Assembly (NCBI RefSeq): GCF_003182255.1
Contig: NZ_QGTQ01000003.1
Location: 384,537-448,536 of the forward strand
Source of the DNA: Paenibacillus cellulosilyticus
GTDB taxonomy: Bacteria; Bacillota; Bacilli; Paenibacillales; Paenibacillaceae
Length of the DNA stretch: 64,000 bases
Direction: 5' to 3'
Shown here: in pieces, positions 34,094-42,459 of the stretch
How the letters are laid out: each line of letters starts with the position of its first letter
How positions within the stretch are numbered: the stretch's first letter is position 1
Made by a program: the position numbers and the translations under genes
Notes under the pieces: model-generated
Database searches by the model: none
The model's input: the letters and a program-made list of their open reading frames with translations, nothing else
Told to the model about the DNA's origin: nothing

Positions 34094-35191
34094 ATGCTGG
34101 AGCGATATGGACATGGGGGAGACTTGGTAACGGCATCAGACTTGTTCGGCATTACGGCCGACCAGTTCGTTGATTTCAGCTCGAATATGAATCCATTCGG
34201 ACCGCCGGCAGCTGTTTTTGCTGTCATGGAATCGAGATGGCGCGAGCTCGACCGATATCCAGATCCGGCTGTGCGCGGACTGCGGAGCAAGCTCGCGCAG
34301 CGACACGGGATAAACGTGGACAACGTGTTGTGCGGCAACGGTGCGGCTGAGTTGATCGATTTGGCAATCCGTGCCCTTAGACCAAATGGCGGCGTCGGAC
34401 TGGCAGTGCCGTGCTTTGGCGAGTATGCAGACGCAGCGGAGAAGTATGGCGGGCATATCGTCCGAGTGCCGATGCTGGAGGACGATTCGTTCCGTCTGTC
34501 CGTGGAGCGAGTGATGGAGGCTGCATTAGGCGATAATCGGCCCGAGATCTGGATGATCGGTTCTCCGAATAACCCGACGGGAATGACCGTGGATCGGGAA
34601 TTGATTCTAAAGCTGCTCGACACGGAAGCTTTCGTTGTGATCGACGAGGCGTTTCTAGATTTTGTGCCGAATGAAGAAGCAATCTCATTGGTGCAGGAAG
34701 CAGCGAAGAGACCGAACTTACTTGTCATTCGATCGATGACGAAGTTTTATGCGATTCCTGGCATTCGACTTGGTTATGCGGTTGGCTCAGCTGACACGAT
34801 TGCCAAGATGCGCGGATTACAGACGCCATGGAGCGTCAACTCGCTAGCACAATGGATCGGTGAGGCAGTGCTCGATGATGTGGAATACGAGCAGCGCACG
34901 CGGCGCTGGTTAACAGAGGAGCGTCAGTGGCTGTCGGCAGATCTGGGTAAGCTTGGCTGCAAGGTTTTCGACAGTGTGACGAATTACTTGCTCGTGAAGC
35001 TGCCGGATGAATGCGCGATTGATGCTGCCCAGCTTCAACAGCTGATGGGACAGCGAGGGGTATTGATCCGCGACGCATCGCATTTTGCCGGATTAGATGG
35101 ACGATTCATTCGCCTTGCGGTCAAGCTGAGGGAGCAGAATGAACGGCTTATTGAGGCACTGTCTGCATGTTTGCAGGTCAGGAGATTATAG
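34094..35191 (+). CDS. cobD: Threonine-phosphate decarboxylase
   Basis: This PLP enzyme of the class I/II aminotransferase fold makes (R)-1-amino-2-propanol O-2-phosphate, the linker used by CbiB. The 365-residue product has YGHGGDLVTASDLFGI, FVDFSSNMNPFGPP, GSPNNPTGMTVDRE, VVIDEAFLDFVP, and SMTKFYAIPGIRLGYAVG with the PLP lysine. It resembles histidinol-phosphate aminotransferases, but the cobalamin operon context fixes the role. GGGAGGTGG precedes the ATG. A ~58-base gap after cobS holds no hairpin. Confidence 0.93.
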   Translation: MLERYGHGGDLVTASDLFGITADQFVDFSSNMNPFGPPAAVFAVMESRWRELDRYPDPAVRGLRSKLAQRHGINVDNVLCGNGAAELIDLAIRALRPNGGVGLAVPCFGEYADAAEKYGGHIVRVPMLEDDSFRLSVERVMEAALGDNRPEIWMIGSPNNPTGMTVDRELILKLLDTEAFVVIDEAFLDFVPNEEAISLVQEAAKRPNLLVIRSMTKFYAIPGIRLGYAVGSADTIAKMRGLQTPWSVNSLAQWIGEAVLDDVEYEQRTRRWLTEERQWLSADLGKLGCKVFDSVTNYLLVKLPDECAIDAAQLQQLMGQRGVLIRDASHFAGLDGRFIRLAVKLREQNERLIEALSACLQVRRL

Positions 35192-35905
35192 ATGCAGCCT
35201 TTTCGAACATCGGCAATCTTTCGTTCAGCGTGCTGGCACGGCGTTACAGCTGAACTGTCGGATGAAGGGGATCGGATTACGATCAATGCGCCTATGAGGC
35301 TGCTTACACTGAGCAATGCGGTATACAATGGCGGGATGTCGGCAGCCGATACCATCGTCAATTGGAAGGTTCCGCTTGATTATAACGGAGATGATCCGCA
35401 GGGAGAGATAGCGCTGCAGCTCCGTCACTGGGGGCTGGAACCGGCACGATCTGCCGTACTTATGACAGCGGCCAAGCTGACGCATGCGTCGGCTGCAGAA
35501 CTGTCGGGTAACCGTTTCAAGCTCATCTGCATCACCACATCCGGGACGCGAAACGCGGCACGCGCAGGCAGCGACAGGACGGTGTACCCGGCATGGCGGG
35601 CAGGTACGATTAATACGGTGCTGCTGTTTGATGGGCAGCTGACCGATTCGGCTATGGTAAACGTGCTCATGACGGCCACTGAGGCGAAAGCGGCGGCTTT
35701 GCAAGATATCGGCTTGCGAGATATGGATAATGGGCTCGTCGCGACGGGGACGTCAACAGACGCCGTCGTCTTAGGTGTCAGTGGCAGCTCCGACTATGGC
35801 GTCATTCATGAATATGCGGGAACCGCGACAGAGGTCGGAGCGGCGGTCGGCAAGCTGGTCTACGATACGGTACATGAGTCGGTAATGACGCAGCATGAGG
35901 ATTAG
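35192..35905 (+). CDS. cbiZ: Adenosylcobinamide amidohydrolase
   Basis: CbiZ removes the aminopropanol side chain from adenosylcobinamide, giving adenosylcobyric acid that re-enters at CbiB. The 237-residue product has the family blocks MRLLTLSNAVYNGGMSAADTI, GLEPARSAVLMTAAKLTHAS, AGTINTVLLFDGQLTDSAMVN and GTSTDAVVLGVSGSSDYGV. The ATG directly follows the cobD stop, with AGGAG upstream. It is the last gene before a strong terminator and marks the operon as a salvage pathway able to remodel cobinamides. Confidence 0.92.
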   Translation: MQPFRTSAIFRSACWHGVTAELSDEGDRITINAPMRLLTLSNAVYNGGMSAADTIVNWKVPLDYNGDDPQGEIALQLRHWGLEPARSAVLMTAAKLTHASAAELSGNRFKLICITTSGTRNAARAGSDRTVYPAWRAGTINTVLLFDGQLTDSAMVNVLMTATEAKAAALQDIGLRDMDNGLVATGTSTDAVVLGVSGSSDYGVIHEYAGTATEVGAAVGKLVYDTVHESVMTQHED

Positions 35906-35928
35906 GGTAGGCAAGCTTTTAAAATTGG

Positions 35929-35972
35929 AAGTCCACAGTCGAGGTAAGTGCCTCGTCCTGTGGACTTTTTTA
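35929..35972. terminator. bidirectional terminator between cbiZ and tetR
   Basis: AAGTCCACAG...CGAGG pairs with CCTCG...CTGTGGACTT and ends in six Ts; it overlaps the last codon of the convergent gene. Confidence 0.9.
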
Positions 35973-36551
35973 TTCCGAATATGACCATTTTGCGATTTCG
36001 AGCATCTGCTCGGTCATATATTGAGCGGAGTACATGAAGTTCGATTGAATCCAATACGAAATGAGTCCGAGTATCGTGAAGACGGACTGATTAATGAAAA
36101 TCTCCCGGTTAATGTGAGAAGGAATCTGGGGGAACAGCAAATCGAACTCATACTCGAAAATTTCTCGAATGGCTTCGCCCAACTTTTCCTGGAACCCAAA
36201 GTTTTTGCCTTTGAATAATAAGCTGAACGCTTCCGCATTAAGGTGGATGTACGGAAAGATCTGAACTGCGGAATGCGTCAAATTCCGAATATGATAGTGC
36301 TCGCGTTTGCCTTCGTAGGGTTCTTTGAAGGCGGTAATGAATCCATCGATCGTCTCTTTAATTAACTCATCCAACAATTCCTCTTTGTACTGATAATGGG
36401 CATAAAATGCCCCTCTTGTATATTCAGCGCGAGATACGATGTCTTTTATCGTAATCTCCCTAAGCTCCTTCTCGTTTAGCAAGGAAACCAACGCCGTTTT
36501 CATCGCTTTTTTGGTTCGGATCACACTGCTATTTGGGTTCTTGCTGCTCAA
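35970..36551 (-). CDS. TetR-family regulator
   Basis: The 193-residue protein has a TetR helix-turn-helix (TIKDIVSRAEYTRGAFYAHYQYKEELLDEL, residues ~33-62) and a helical ligand domain with an NREIFINQSVFTILGLISYW segment typical of TetR_C proteins. The start is a TTG at 36551 with AGGG seven bases ahead. It is divergent from a short-chain dehydrogenase gene, and a 12-bp inverted repeat in between is a candidate operator, so it probably represses that gene. The inducer is unknown. Confidence 0.88.
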   Translation of the reverse strand: MSSKNPNSSVIRTKKAMKTALVSLLNEKELREITIKDIVSRAEYTRGAFYAHYQYKEELLDELIKETIDGFITAFKEPYEGKREHYHIRNLTHSAVQIFPYIHLNAEAFSLLFKGKNFGFQEKLGEAIREIFEYEFDLLFPQIPSHINREIFINQSVFTILGLISYWIQSNFMYSAQYMTEQMLEIAKWSYSE

Positions 36552-36569
36552 TGAACATCCCTCGCCAAG

Positions 36570-36628
36570 TTGTATAAAGTTTTCATTTCTATGTACAAAA
36601 GTATAGACAAGTGTTCAACTTTATACAA
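36570..36628. promoter_or_regulatory. inverted repeat, candidate TetR operator
   Basis: TTGTATAAAGTT (36570-36581) and AACTTTATACAA (36617-36628) are perfect inverted copies 35 bases apart in the shared control region of the divergent TetR and SDR genes. Confidence 0.55.
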
Positions 36629-36737
36629 ACGTCCATGCGATGTAAATTGAAGGATACGCTTTCAAGATCAATAATAAGGGTGTGATTTGATTTCAAATTG
36701 TTGCTCAACATACAACCTAACTGAAGGAGTGCTAGAT

Positions 36738-37499
36738 ATGAAACTACAAGGTAAAGTAGCCATTGTTACAGGTGCAGGCTCCGGCATGGGCAAAGCGATC
36801 GCAACGTTGTATGCGCAAGAAGGCGCTAAAGTGATTGTGGCGGATATTAACCAAGCGAGTATCGATGCGGTAGTCGCTGAGATTAAGGAAGCTGGCGGAG
36901 AAGCAGCTGGCGAAGTTGTAAACGTTGGGAACAAAGAAGACGTCGAGCGCATGATCAATGCTGCGACATCCACTTATGGCTCACTTGATATTCTCGTTAA
37001 CAATGCCGGTGTCATGGATAACTTCACGCCTGTCGGCGACGTATCGGACGAGCTCTGGGATCGCCTGATCGACATTAATCTGAAAGGACCGTTCATGGCC
37101 TGCCGAGCTGCCGTTAACATTATGAAAGAACAACCAAATGGCGGTGTCATCGTAAATAATGCATCGGTTGGCGGCTTGTTTGGTACACGCGGCGGTGCAG
37201 CTTACATTGCATCGAAGCATGGTCTCATCGGTCTGACCAAAAATATCGCTTCCACCTACGGTCGCGAAGGCGGCAATATCCGCGCGAATGCGATTGCGCC
37301 TGGTGGCGTGAAGACGAATATTCAATCGACCATTACCGCTCCTCACCCGCTTGGCCTTGCCGCACTGACGGATGCTGGTTCAGGTAAACTTGCCGATCCA
37401 TTGGAAATCGCCCGTGTAGCATTATTCCTGGCTTCAGACGATTCCAGCTTCGTAAATGGCGATGTCATTAAAGCCGATGGCGGCTGGACGGCTCGTTAA
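36738..37499 (+). CDS. Short-chain dehydrogenase/reductase
   Basis: The 253-residue SDR has the cofactor motif VTGAGSGMGKAIATLYA near residue 10, NNAG (DILVNNAGVMDN), and the catalytic YIASK (Y and K of YxxxK), with C-terminal GDVIKADGGWTAR. It would oxidise or reduce a hydroxyl/carbonyl substrate with NAD(P). GAAGGAG lies 8 bases before ATG 36738; an upstream in-frame ATG at 36687 lacks a site. Divergence from the TetR gene suggests inducible expression. Substrate is unknown. Confidence 0.92.
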   Translation: MKLQGKVAIVTGAGSGMGKAIATLYAQEGAKVIVADINQASIDAVVAEIKEAGGEAAGEVVNVGNKEDVERMINAATSTYGSLDILVNNAGVMDNFTPVGDVSDELWDRLIDINLKGPFMACRAAVNIMKEQPNGGVIVNNASVGGLFGTRGGAAYIASKHGLIGLTKNIASTYGREGGNIRANAIAPGGVKTNIQSTITAPHPLGLAALTDAGSGKLADPLEIARVALFLASDDSSFVNGDVIKADGGWTAR

Positions 37500-37529
37500 T
37501 TTAAAGGTAGTAGTCGAATCGATCATAGA

Positions 37530-37563
37530 GACAGCCGACAAGACCGTCGGCTGTCTTTATTTG
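37530..37563 (+). terminator. intrinsic terminator after SDR gene
   Basis: GACAGCCGAC pairs with GTCGGCTGTC around AAGACC; TTTATTT follows. Confidence 0.85.
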
Positions 37564-37576
37564 TCTATCTGCTCGG

Positions 37577-38062
37577 TTAATTGGAACCTGCGCAGGCTAT
37601 TCCGTTAAAGGCGACGGGACCGATCAAGAATAGATCCCCGGTTCCGGGAGGGGAAGCGGATGTAATAAACAGTGTGTATCGAATCTGACCGGCCGCAACG
37701 AGACTTGCGCTCGGGAAGTCGCAAGCGGTGATCGAGATGGGGGAAACAGTCAGAATTTCGGTACCGGAATTAAAGGTCATGTTATAGATCAGCGTACCAG
37801 AAGATAAGGTTCCATCCCCGTTGCGGGTAATGAACAGTTTGACGTCAGGCGGCGGCGTTTGGACCCCTCCTGGGCGGAGAACCGTAACGGTTCCGGACAA
37901 CCAGATACGCACATCGCCTTGATTAGGAGTCCCGACAGCCGCTAACGTCTGAATGCCGAGGTCTCCGATGAACAAGGCACTGCCATTGTTGAGCTCCACA
38001 CCGTCTTCGGTTGCGACAGCTATATGCTCGGACATACGCATGTCTAGAAATTGAACAGCCAA
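37577..38062 (-). CDS. Unknown 161-residue beta-rich protein, paralogue 1
   Basis: No known family was recognised. The protein is 161 residues, without signal peptide or membrane helix, and is rich in beta-forming and small residues. It shares roughly half of its residues with the next gene upstream, including FIGDLGIQTL, VRIWLSG, LFITRNGDGT, PISITACDFPS, GQIRY and the C-terminal GPVAFNGIACAGSN. The TTG at 38062 is chosen because AGAGGTG lies upstream and the product then aligns end to end with its paralogue. The jelly-roll-like pattern recalls spore-surface or exosporium proteins, but that is only an impression. Confidence 0.7.
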   Translation of the reverse strand: MAVQFLDMRMSEHIAVATEDGVELNNGSALFIGDLGIQTLAAVGTPNQGDVRIWLSGTVTVLRPGGVQTPPPDVKLFITRNGDGTLSSGTLIYNMTFNSGTEILTVSPISITACDFPSASLVAAGQIRYTLFITSASPPGTGDLFLIGPVAFNGIACAGSN

Positions 38063-38095
38063 AATGCGATACACCTCTTTCTATGATTTAGTAAA

Positions 38096-38581
38096 TTAGT
38101 TCGAGCCTGCAACGGCCATGCCGTTGAACGCAACAGGACCTTGAATATACAATCCGCTTACCTCTTCGAGCGTAATCGCGATAATGAATAGAGAGTAACG
38201 GATTTGACCCTGGTTGACGACAGACGAAGAAGGGAAGTCGCTAGCGGTGATGGAGATCGGATAAGAGGTAGTTTGAAGGGTTCCGATTCGGAAAAACATT
38301 TCGTAAACCAATGTTCCGGACTCGGGCGTCCCGTCTCCTTCACGTGTAATGAAGAGTCGAAGGGAAGGGGTTCCTCCCTTTACATCGTCCGGACGCAGGA
38401 TGTTCACGACGCCGGACAGCCATACCCGAACTTTCGCTTGGTTAGCCGTTCCGACGACGGGCAGTGTCTGCACGCCGAGATCCCCAATGAAGAGAGCATC
38501 GTCCTTATCGATCGGAATGGGCGACAACGCAACGTCGGATCGATGCTCCGATAAGCGCACATCTAGAAATTGAATGGTCAT
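38096..38581 (-). CDS. Unknown 161-residue beta-rich protein, paralogue 2
   Basis: This is the upstream member of the tandem pair, also exactly 161 residues. It has MTIQFLDVRLSEH at the start, ALFIGDLGVQTL, VRVWLSGVVNILRP, LFITREGDGT, PISITASDFPSSS, GQIRYSLFI and the ending GPVAFNGMAVAGSN. AAAAAGGAG lies 8 bases before the ATG at 38581, so an in-frame start further upstream (38695) is unlikely. Both genes lie in one direction, 33 bases apart, and arose by duplication. Function unknown. Confidence 0.7.
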   Translation of the reverse strand: MTIQFLDVRLSEHRSDVALSPIPIDKDDALFIGDLGVQTLPVVGTANQAKVRVWLSGVVNILRPDDVKGGTPSLRLFITREGDGTPESGTLVYEMFFRIGTLQTTSYPISITASDFPSSSVVNQGQIRYSLFIIAITLEEVSGLYIQGPVAFNGMAVAGSN

Positions 38582-38680
38582 GCGCTGCACTCCTTTTTGG
38601 TATACAAGGTACTCATGTTGAAACAATCTGCGACGGGGTTTGTCCCATCTGACCCAAATAAGGCGATTTGATATAAATGG

Positions 38681-38731
38681 AAAAAACAGCGGCAATCTCG
38701 GACTCCATATTCAGTCCAAGGCTGCCGCTGT
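38681..38731 (-). terminator. intrinsic terminator of gluQ
   Basis: TGCCGCTGT and ACAGCGGCA form the outer stem with an inner GGACT/AGTCC arm; on the minus strand a six-base T run follows. Confidence 0.85.
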
Positions 38732-38781
38732 GTCTTATGAATAGCTATAATCGTTAACGGATTTTTTTGCTGGGTATAATC

Positions 38782-39747
38782 TTATTCTTCTAGTCCCAGG
38801 AGGATGAGAGAAGCATCATCAACGATGATTGGTTCCTTAGGGACGTTGTTGAGGTCAAAGCTCTTGATCAACTCTCGCGCGGCAATAGGCTCTGTTCGAT
38901 CATGCAGTCCGCTCCATGACGCAAGTGCGCCGACGATGAGTTCCGGTAGAAGACCACGCTCTCGAATGGAAGCGAGAGAGATGGCGCCATGCCGCTTGGC
39001 AAGGCGATTGCCGTCAGATCCGAGCATGAGCGGAACATGCGCGAAGCGGGGCGGAGCAAGTCCTAACGCTTCGTAAAGCAGCAGTTGGCGCGGAGTTGAA
39101 TCCAGCAGATCATAGCCGCGAAGCACGTCCGTAATGCCCATCGCTGCATCGTCGACGACGACGGCCAGCTGATAACTGATAATGCCATCTGCGCGTTTGA
39201 CGACGAAATCGCCGCCGGCACCTGAAGCAAACTTTTGTAAACCGGCTGCTTCATCCATATATGCAACGGGTTGCTCGGGCATGGCGAATCGAAGGGATGG
39301 CTGCTTGACGGCTGTACGTTCCTCGCGTTCAGCTGATGTGAGATGGCGGCAAAGTCCTGGATATGCAGGTCCCTCAGCAGACAATCCATGTGGTGCGCTG
39401 GCGATAGCTTGCAGCTCGGCGCGGCTGCAGAAGCACGGGTACAGCTTGTCTTGATCGAGCAGCTGTTGAAGCGCCGCCTCGTACTGTTCCTCGCGTTCGC
39501 TTTGCACATAAGGCGCGTAAGGACCGCCAACGTCGGGACCTTCATCCCAATCGAGCCCAAGCCAGCGCAGGTCGTCGATTGCTTGTTTTGCATAATGCGG
39601 TCGGGAGCGCGGTTTATCAATATCTTCAATGCGCAGGATGAATTGGCCGTCTGCGCTTCGTATTTGCAGCCAAGAGAGTAGGGCGGTTCGCGCATTGCCA
39701 ATATGCATAAGACCGGAAGGTGTCGGTGCGAATCTTCCACGTTTCAT
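38782..39747 (-). CDS. gluQ: Glutamyl-queuosine tRNA(Asp) synthetase
   Basis: The 321-residue protein is a truncated GluRS-like enzyme lacking the anticodon-binding domain. It begins [25 protein letters not shown] (HIGH-type motif HIGN), has zinc-binding cysteines in [10 protein letters not shown] and YPGLCRH, and the KMSKS-like [10 protein letters not shown]. Such enzymes attach glutamate to queuosine at position 34 of tRNA(Asp). GGAGGTGA stands seven bases before ATG 39747; the in-frame ATG at 39789 is less likely. The length fits the YadB/GluQ family, not full GluRS. Confidence 0.93.
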   Translation of the reverse strand: MKRGRFAPTPSGLMHIGNARTALLSWLQIRSADGQFILRIEDIDKPRSRPHYAKQAIDDLRWLGLDWDEGPDVGGPYAPYVQSEREEQYEAALQQLLDQDKLYPCFCSRAELQAIASAPHGLSAEGPAYPGLCRHLTSAEREERTAVKQPSLRFAMPEQPVAYMDEAAGLQKFASGAGGDFVVKRADGIISYQLAVVVDDAAMGITDVLRGYDLLDSTPRQLLLYEALGLAPPRFAHVPLMLGSDGNRLAKRHGAISLASIRERGLLPELIVGALASWSGLHDRTEPIAARELIKSFDLNNVPKEPIIVDDASLILLGLEE

Positions 39748-40026
39748 TGAGCTGTCACCTCCATAATGAAGAGAAAACCTCGGGGCCATTCAATGATGAG
39801 CGGCCGTGATTAGAGGCAGGTTAGTCGCCTGCTTGTCGTGCGTGTGATCAAAGGCGGACTTTTTGAACAACCCCTTATAACAAGCCATATTCTAGCATGG
39901 CGGTTATTTTGGAAGCAACCGAAGCGGCTGATTCATTGGGGCAAATGGGCAATGATTGACCAATGCTACAATGGACATGGTACAATAGATCATATTTTGG
40001 TGAACATTGGGCTTGGAGGTTATGAA

Positions 40027-40983
40027 ATGCTGTCGATTATCGCCGTAACGAAGCAGCAGGAGAAGCTGGTCGGTTTGACGATGGACGATATCCGCGCGAA
40101 CAGCGGCGATTACGAATGGTATTGGGTCGATTTTGATCAGCCGTCGGAGAAAGAAATTGATTTGCTGTCGTCATGGTTCCATTTTCACCCACTGGCTATT
40201 GAAGATTGCTTGCATCGACTGCAGCGTCCAAAGATGGACCATTATGGAGATACACATTTCTTCGTCCTGCATGCGCTTCATCCAGAATCGCTATTCGTTC
40301 ACGAAGTGAACTTGTTTCTGAATGCGAATTTCGTCGTAACGTTCCATTCGCATCAGTCGCCCGAAGTTCGCGCTGCTATGGATAAAGTGATGGCCACTTC
40401 GGATGAGAAACGTCTGAAGCCGCTGCATGCGGCCTATCATTTGATGGACGAGCTTGTGGATCGTTATTTCCCTGCTGTGTATGCAATTGATGATCATCTC
40501 GCGGAGCGGGAAATCGAGAATTCCGAACGTTCGGGCACTGCGATGCTTGACGCTTTGTTTGATATTCGTTCAAGGCTGCTTCATCTTCGCAAGACGATCA
40601 ATCCGATGCGGGATCTGCTCTATCGAATTCTAGGTTCGGACCGAATTGAAGAGCTGCCTGAACAGCGAGCATTCTTCACAGACGTTCATGACCATCTGCT
40701 GAAGCTGTCGGAGATGATTGATTCCAGCCGCGAGATGACTGCCGATCTTCGGGACAGCTACATGTCCTACAGTTCCAATCGTATGAATTCGATCATGAAA
40801 ACGCTCACGGTCATCACGACGATTTTTATGCCGTTGACGTTTATTGCTGGGGTATACGGAATGAACTTCGAGCATATGCCTGAGCTGCATTGGCGTTCAG
40901 GTTACGCAGACGTTCTTGTACTAATGGCCGTGCTTGGCTTTGTTATGTTTCTATGGTTCAAACGGAAAGGCTGGTTTGATTAA
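40027..40983 (+). CDS. corA: CorA-family divalent cation transporter
   Basis: The 318-residue protein has a cytoplasmic alpha/beta domain (HPLAIEDCLHRLQRPKMDHYGDTHFFVLHAL), a long helical stalk and two C-terminal membrane helices with the CorA selectivity motif GMN in FIAGVYGMNFEHMPEL. It moves Mg2+ or related ions. GGAGGT lies six bases before ATG 40027. An upstream in-frame region back to 39838 has no site and is probably untranslated. Confidence 0.93.
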   Translation: MLSIIAVTKQQEKLVGLTMDDIRANSGDYEWYWVDFDQPSEKEIDLLSSWFHFHPLAIEDCLHRLQRPKMDHYGDTHFFVLHALHPESLFVHEVNLFLNANFVVTFHSHQSPEVRAAMDKVMATSDEKRLKPLHAAYHLMDELVDRYFPAVYAIDDHLAEREIENSERSGTAMLDALFDIRSRLLHLRKTINPMRDLLYRILGSDRIEELPEQRAFFTDVHDHLLKLSEMIDSSREMTADLRDSYMSYSSNRMNSIMKTLTVITTIFMPLTFIAGVYGMNFEHMPELHWRSGYADVLVLMAVLGFVMFLWFKRKGWFD

Positions 40984-41043
40984 TCGTTCGATTATCCAGA
41001 AATCAGCCGATTACCTATTACCGAGTGCCGGAGGAGAAATTGG

Positions 41044-41502
41044 ATGAAGAAAATCCGTATTGCGACCAAAGCGATTATCCGTAAGGATGGACAGATATTG
41101 CTTATTAAGTTCAAGAGCAGCGAGCGCGGCATTCATTACGGCTTTCCAGGCGGAGGACAAGAGCATGGGGAAACGCTCGAAGCTTCGATCATACGAGAAT
41201 GTTTGGAAGAAATCGGGCAGGATGTGCAGCCATTGGCGCTCGTCCATGTGCGTGAATTTATAGGGCGCAATCAGGCGCCTTCAACGATGTACAACGAGTT
41301 CCATCAAGTGGAATGCTACTTCGAATGCAAGCTGTTGTCGGATCGGCCTTATGATGCGGCGACTGTTCCAGATGCCGATCAGATCGGCGTGGAATGGATC
41401 GATATCGACAAGCTTCCAACGCTTAATCTCGTTCCGCAAACGGTTGGACAAGTGATTGCGTCGGGTCAGCTGACACCTGTATATCTAGGCGATGTCAATT
41501 GA
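41044..41502 (+). CDS. NUDIX hydrolase
   Basis: The 152-residue protein carries the NUDIX box with its pattern GX5EX7REUXEEXGU intact (GGGQEHGETLEAS then RECLEEIGQDV) at residues ~36-62. NUDIX enzymes hydrolyse nucleoside diphosphates linked to another moiety; the substrate cannot be told. GGAGGAG precedes the ATG. It overlaps the next gene by a few bases, so the two are likely co-translated. Confidence 0.92.
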   Translation: MKKIRIATKAIIRKDGQILLIKFKSSERGIHYGFPGGGQEHGETLEASIIRECLEEIGQDVQPLALVHVREFIGRNQAPSTMYNEFHQVECYFECKLLSDRPYDAATVPDADQIGVEWIDIDKLPTLNLVPQTVGQVIASGQLTPVYLGDVN

Positions 41503-42371
41503 TGGACAGCGGCATGCAAACGAATGAACCTTTGCAAACAGACAACGAACCTGTACAAGCAGGGAAGAAAGGACGCGCTGCTTGGGTTGCAGCCGTCGTG
41601 TTGATTGCAACGGCATTATCGTTCGGGGCGGGCGGCATTGCGATTTGGCTAACATCCGCACAGACCGAACATCATGGGACGAGTGGGAAGCCGGCATATG
41701 ACGGCTACACATACGCTCGCGAAGAAGCAGATGGCGTCGTGATGCATGCGCTTATTACGGAACCGAGCAAGGTAACGCTCGAAGCGGTGCGCGGCAATGT
41801 CGCGGGATCTCCTTATTATGGGGTGAACGGCGGGTTCTTCTACAACGGCATGCTGCTCAGCATGGCGGTCATTAATGATCAGCCAGTTGGCGGCAAGCCC
41901 GAGACATACGGCTCTGGTTATAGCAATGTGAAGCTTGCACGCGGGACACTTGTATGGGATGGAGCCGCGAATAAGCTGAGTGTTCAGGTTGTTTCGAATG
42001 GGGACGACGTGAAGGTGACGGATCGTACGCACTTTTGGGCGCAGGGCGGCATAAGTATGCGGCCATCGGACGATACAAGCTGGAGACAGCAGGCAGATGC
42101 GGAGCAGGCGCCTTTCCCGGACGATGATCGGCTGCGGACAGCAGCCGTATATGATAAGGATGGGAAGCTCTATTTGATCGTATCGCAGACGAAGACGACG
42201 CTTGCGAAGTTCAGACAAGCGATTTTGTCGGCGTATGGCGAGATGGAGGACGGCATATTCCTCGATGGAGACGGCTCTTCCCAGCTGCGAGCCTTCGAAG
42301 CGACGCTGCCGGGTGACGGCAGACGGGTGGAGCAGATGATTCGGTTGAAAAATCCTGGTGAGAACCGGTAG
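41499..42371 (+). CDS. Membrane-anchored phosphodiester-glycosidase-family protein (DUF2233/NAGPA)
   Basis: The 290-residue product has an N-terminal membrane anchor (AAWVAAVVLIATALSFGAGG, residues ~27-46) and an external domain with YYGVNGGFFYNGMLLS and DGIFLDGDGSSQL. GVNGGFF and DGDGSSQ are the two hallmark motifs of the NAGPA phosphodiester glycosidase fold. Bacterial members act on cell-surface or sugar phosphodiesters, but few are characterised. The start may be the TTG at 41499 or the ATG at 41502; neither has a strong site, which suits coupling to the NUDIX gene. Confidence 0.85.
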   Translation: MMDSGMQTNEPLQTDNEPVQAGKKGRAAWVAAVVLIATALSFGAGGIAIWLTSAQTEHHGTSGKPAYDGYTYAREEADGVVMHALITEPSKVTLEAVRGNVAGSPYYGVNGGFFYNGMLLSMAVINDQPVGGKPETYGSGYSNVKLARGTLVWDGAANKLSVQVVSNGDDVKVTDRTHFWAQGGISMRPSDDTSWRQQADAEQAPFPDDDRLRTAAVYDKDGKLYLIVSQTKTTLAKFRQAILSAYGEMEDGIFLDGDGSSQLRAFEATLPGDGRRVEQMIRLKNPGENR

Positions 42372-42459
42372 AGATAAATGGTTTGTTGATTGAAATGCGA
42401 TGTCTTGAAAGAATAGTATGAGGCAGCTGTAAGGTGTACGGGAGAAAGGGAAGGTTAGT

